A stretch of DNA of 8,773 bases, taken from assembly GCA_006227875.1 (NCBI GenBank), contig SBFI01000068.1, positions 1 to 8,773 on the forward strand, read 5' to 3'. Below are positions 7,700 to 8,773 of the stretch, in pieces (the first letter of the stretch is position 1; each line of letters opens with the position of its first letter). A program made the translations under genes and the position numbers. Below the pieces are notes generated by a model, which saw only the letters and a list, made by a program, of their open reading frames with translations, did no database searches and had not been told where the DNA came from. Source of the stretch: Acidobacteriota bacterium (GTDB taxonomy: Bacteria > Acidobacteriota > Thermoanaerobaculia > Multivoradales > JAHEKO01).

Positions 7700-8317
7700 T
7701 CAGAACTCCACCGCCGGTGCGGTCTCGGCTCCTGGTTGGGAGGCGAAGTAGGCCTTCTCCGGAAAGTCCCAACCGAGCCAGGAGATCAGCCAGCGGGTCG
7801 GTATGCGTTTGGCCCTGATGTTGAAGTCGCGGGCCGCCTGGTTGTAGCGATTGCGCTCGACGGAGATGCGATTCTCGGTGCCCTCGAGCTGCACCATCAG
7901 GTCCTGATAGGCCGCCACCGATTTGAGCTCCGGATATCGCTCGACCACAACCAGCAGGCGCTGGAGGGCCGATGAGAGCGCATCCTGGGCCTGCTGGAAC
8001 TGGGCGAAGGCCTCCGGGTCGTTGATGATGTCGGCGCCCGCCTCGACGCTCATCTGCCCCACCCGGCTGCGGGCCTCGACGACCTGATCGAGGGTCTCCT
8101 GCTCGAACTCGGAGGCTCCCTTGACCGTCGCCACCAGATTGGGAATCAGATCGGCGCGCCGCTGGTAGACGGTCTCGACCTGCGCCCACTGCTGTTCCAC
8201 CGCCTCCTGGGACGCCACCAGGCCGTTGAACTGACCGGCGACCCAGAAACCGATGAGGAGTAGCCCCAGTACGACCAGAACCGCAACGATCAAGCACCCG
8301 ATTGCCGATTTGCCCAT
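7700..8317 (-). CDS. lemA: LemA family membrane-anchored protein
   Basis: This 205-residue protein belongs to the LemA family: a short cytoplasmic N-terminus, one membrane helix (about 6-28), then a long helical extracytoplasmic domain. Family hallmarks are NGLVASQEAVEQQWAQVE (31-48), the strongly conserved QRRADLIPNLVATVKG (52-67), EARSRVGQMS (81-90), ALQRLLVVVERYPELK (117-132), LEGTENRISVERNRYN (144-159) and a C-terminal P/YF segment (FPEKAYFASQ). The biochemical role of LemA proteins is unclear. The name comes from a Listeria antigen and must not be confused with the Pseudomonas kinase also once called LemA. The ATG at 8317 is chosen because AAGGAGGG (8323-8330) lies 5 bases upstream and the membrane helix then starts at the normal place. 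The frame stays open upstream to 8686, but that extension overlaps comM and has no family similarity. LemA genes often sit next to a TPM-domain (YgcG-like) gene; here the next gene is hutH instead. Confidence 0.95.
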   Translation of the reverse strand: MGKSAIGCLIVAVLVVLGLLLIGFWVAGQFNGLVASQEAVEQQWAQVETVYQRRADLIPNLVATVKGASEFEQETLDQVVEARSRVGQMSVEAGADIINDPEAFAQFQQAQDALSSALQRLLVVVERYPELKSVAAYQDLMVQLEGTENRISVERNRYNQAARDFNIRAKRIPTRWLISWLGWDFPEKAYFASQPGAETAPAVEF

Positions 8318-8322
8318 CTTCA

Positions 8323-8330
8323 CCCTCCTT
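8323..8330 (-). promoter_or_regulatory. Shine-Dalgarno site fixing the lemA start
   Basis: The minus strand reads AAGGAGGG, 5 bases before the ATG at 8317-8315. It discriminates this start from in-frame upstream ATGs that would give a spurious N-terminal extension over the comM gene. Confidence 0.75.
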
Positions 8331-8363
8331 CTTGTTCCTGTCCTCGTGGAGACGAGAATACCA

Positions 8364-8384
8364 CCGCCACCGCAGGGATGGCGG
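8364..8384. repeat. Inverted repeat CCGCCA-N9-TGGCGG in the divergent region
   Basis: A 6-base perfect stem separated by 9 bases lies just upstream of the possible lemA -10 box (8355-8360). The position suits an operator for the lemA-hut cluster. The arms are short and G+C-rich, so chance is a real alternative. Confidence 0.3.
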
Positions 8385-8456
8385 CACCGACTCGGGACGC
8401 CGATGGCCTCCTCGACGCAAGATATCGAGCCGGAAATCCGTCTTCTATGACTGATG

Positions 8457-8773
8457 ATGGCTCGAGCTCTCTCCGCCACTCCTTGGGGAATCGACGCCCG
8501 TGCGGTGCAGGTCGAGGTCGATATCCGCTTTGGTCTTCCCCAGATGCACATCGTCGGTCTTCCCGATGCCGCGGTGCGTGAGAGCAAGGAGCGGGTACGC
8601 ACGGCGATCAAGAACTGCGGCTTCGACCTGTCACCCAGGGTGGTGGTCGTCAACCTGGCGCCGGCCAACATCCGCAAAGAGGGCAACTATCTCGATCTGG
8701 CCATCGCCCTCGCCGTTCTACAGGCCCACGGGGAGCTGCCGGAGGGCTGTCTGGACGACCGTCTATTCTGTGG
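8457..8773 (+). CDS. comM: ComM/YifB family Mg-chelatase-like AAA+ protein, N-terminal part (3' end beyond window)
   Basis: About 105 residues are visible of a protein that is normally about 500 residues. The N-terminus matches the Lon-protease-like fold of the YifB/ComM family: WGIDARAVQVEVDI (10-23), FGLPQMHIVGLPDAAVRESK (25-44), then ERVRTAIKNCGFDL, VVVNLAPANIRKEGNYLDLA (about 68-87) and AIALAVLQAHGEL. The AAA+ Walker motifs lie beyond the window edge. ComM in naturally transformable bacteria is a hexameric helicase that drives branch migration during integration of incoming DNA; related YifB proteins are widespread and many are uncharacterised. Two consecutive in-frame ATGs (8454 and 8457) could start it. 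The downstream one is listed, and no strong Shine-Dalgarno site is seen to decide between them. It is transcribed away from the lemA-hut cluster and is probably functionally unrelated to it. Confidence 0.93.
   Translation, partial: MARALSATPWGIDARAVQVEVDIRFGLPQMHIVGLPDAAVRESKERVRTAIKNCGFDLSPRVVVVNLAPANIRKEGNYLDLAIALAVLQAHGELPEGCLDDRLFC

Larger units (their letters stand above)
8318..8453. promoter_or_regulatory. Divergent intergenic region between lemA-hut cluster and comM
   Basis: This 136-base non-coding stretch must hold the start signals for comM on the plus strand and probably for the minus-strand cluster. On the minus strand TATTCT (8355-8360) is a possible -10 box 38 bases upstream of lemA, but no good -35 box sits at the right spacing. 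Three short inverted repeats occur: CTCGT/ACGAG (8343-8347, 8352-8356), CCGCCA/TGGCGG (8364-8369, 8379-8384) and CTCGA/TCGAG (8411-8415, 8425-8429). Any of them could be an operator or a leader hairpin, or chance in G+C-rich DNA. No strong promoter was recognised for comM. Confidence 0.4.

Noticed and set aside
8290..8317. Lipoprotein signal in LemA around Cys8 (SAIGC)
   Set aside because: The cysteine precedes the hydrophobic segment instead of following it, so it does not fit a lipobox. A plain N-terminal membrane anchor fits better.
7668..8420. 250-codon minus-strand frame overlapping lemA
   Set aside because: It is an alternative frame of lemA with Gly/Arg/Pro-rich sequence and no family features.
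8318..8686. N-terminal extension of lemA to an ATG at 8686
   Set aside because: It would overlap comM on the other strand, lacks LemA-family similarity, and puts the membrane anchor deep inside the protein. The strong Shine-Dalgarno site supports 8317.

Overview
This is a G+C-rich bacterial window. It carries a compact minus-strand gene cluster and, at the right edge, the start of a divergent plus-strand gene. Reading in the direction of transcription (right to left), the minus-strand order is: a LemA-family membrane protein (7700-8317), histidine ammonia-lyase hutH (6160-7671), urocanate hydratase hutU (4464-6122), a very large NtrY-like membrane sensor histidine kinase (530-4451, broken by a frameshift near 935), and the N-terminal part of a secreted DUF5117-type zinc metalloprotease (478 leftwards, cut by the window edge). 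The gaps are 28, 37, 12 and 51 bases, with no obvious internal terminator, so a single transcription unit is plausible. On the plus strand from 8457 (or 8454) is the N-terminus of a ComM/YifB-type Mg-chelatase-like AAA+ protein, also cut by the edge.

The best-defined biology is the first two steps of histidine catabolism: HutH turns histidine into urocanate plus ammonia, and HutU turns urocanate into imidazolonepropionate. Both proteins are full length and keep their catalytic residues (the MIO-forming Ala-Ser-Gly in HutH, the NAD-site residues and active cysteine in HutU). The later enzymes (HutI, HutG or HutF) and a HutC-type repressor are not in the window.

The most unusual gene is the kinase. 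It has about 12 predicted membrane segments, three extracytoplasmic regions, then HAMP, PAS, HisKA and HATPase modules. Its HATPase half lies in a different reading frame from the rest, so as given it encodes a truncated product that has the phosphoacceptor histidine but no ATP-binding domain. The break is either a real inactivating mutation or a base error in the sequence. The kinase starts 12 bases after hutU, which suggests a link between amino-acid or nitrogen sensing and histidine use. That link is inference.

The organism cannot be fixed from this window. High G+C, GTG and TTG starts with strong Shine-Dalgarno sites, a DUF5117 protease, and a long NtrY-like kinase would suit an Acidobacteriota-like or similar environmental Gram-negative lineage, with low confidence. 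There is no rRNA, tRNA, CRISPR array, insertion sequence or phage gene that I can support. The only intergenic stretch longer than about 60 bases is the 136-base divergent region at 8318-8453.
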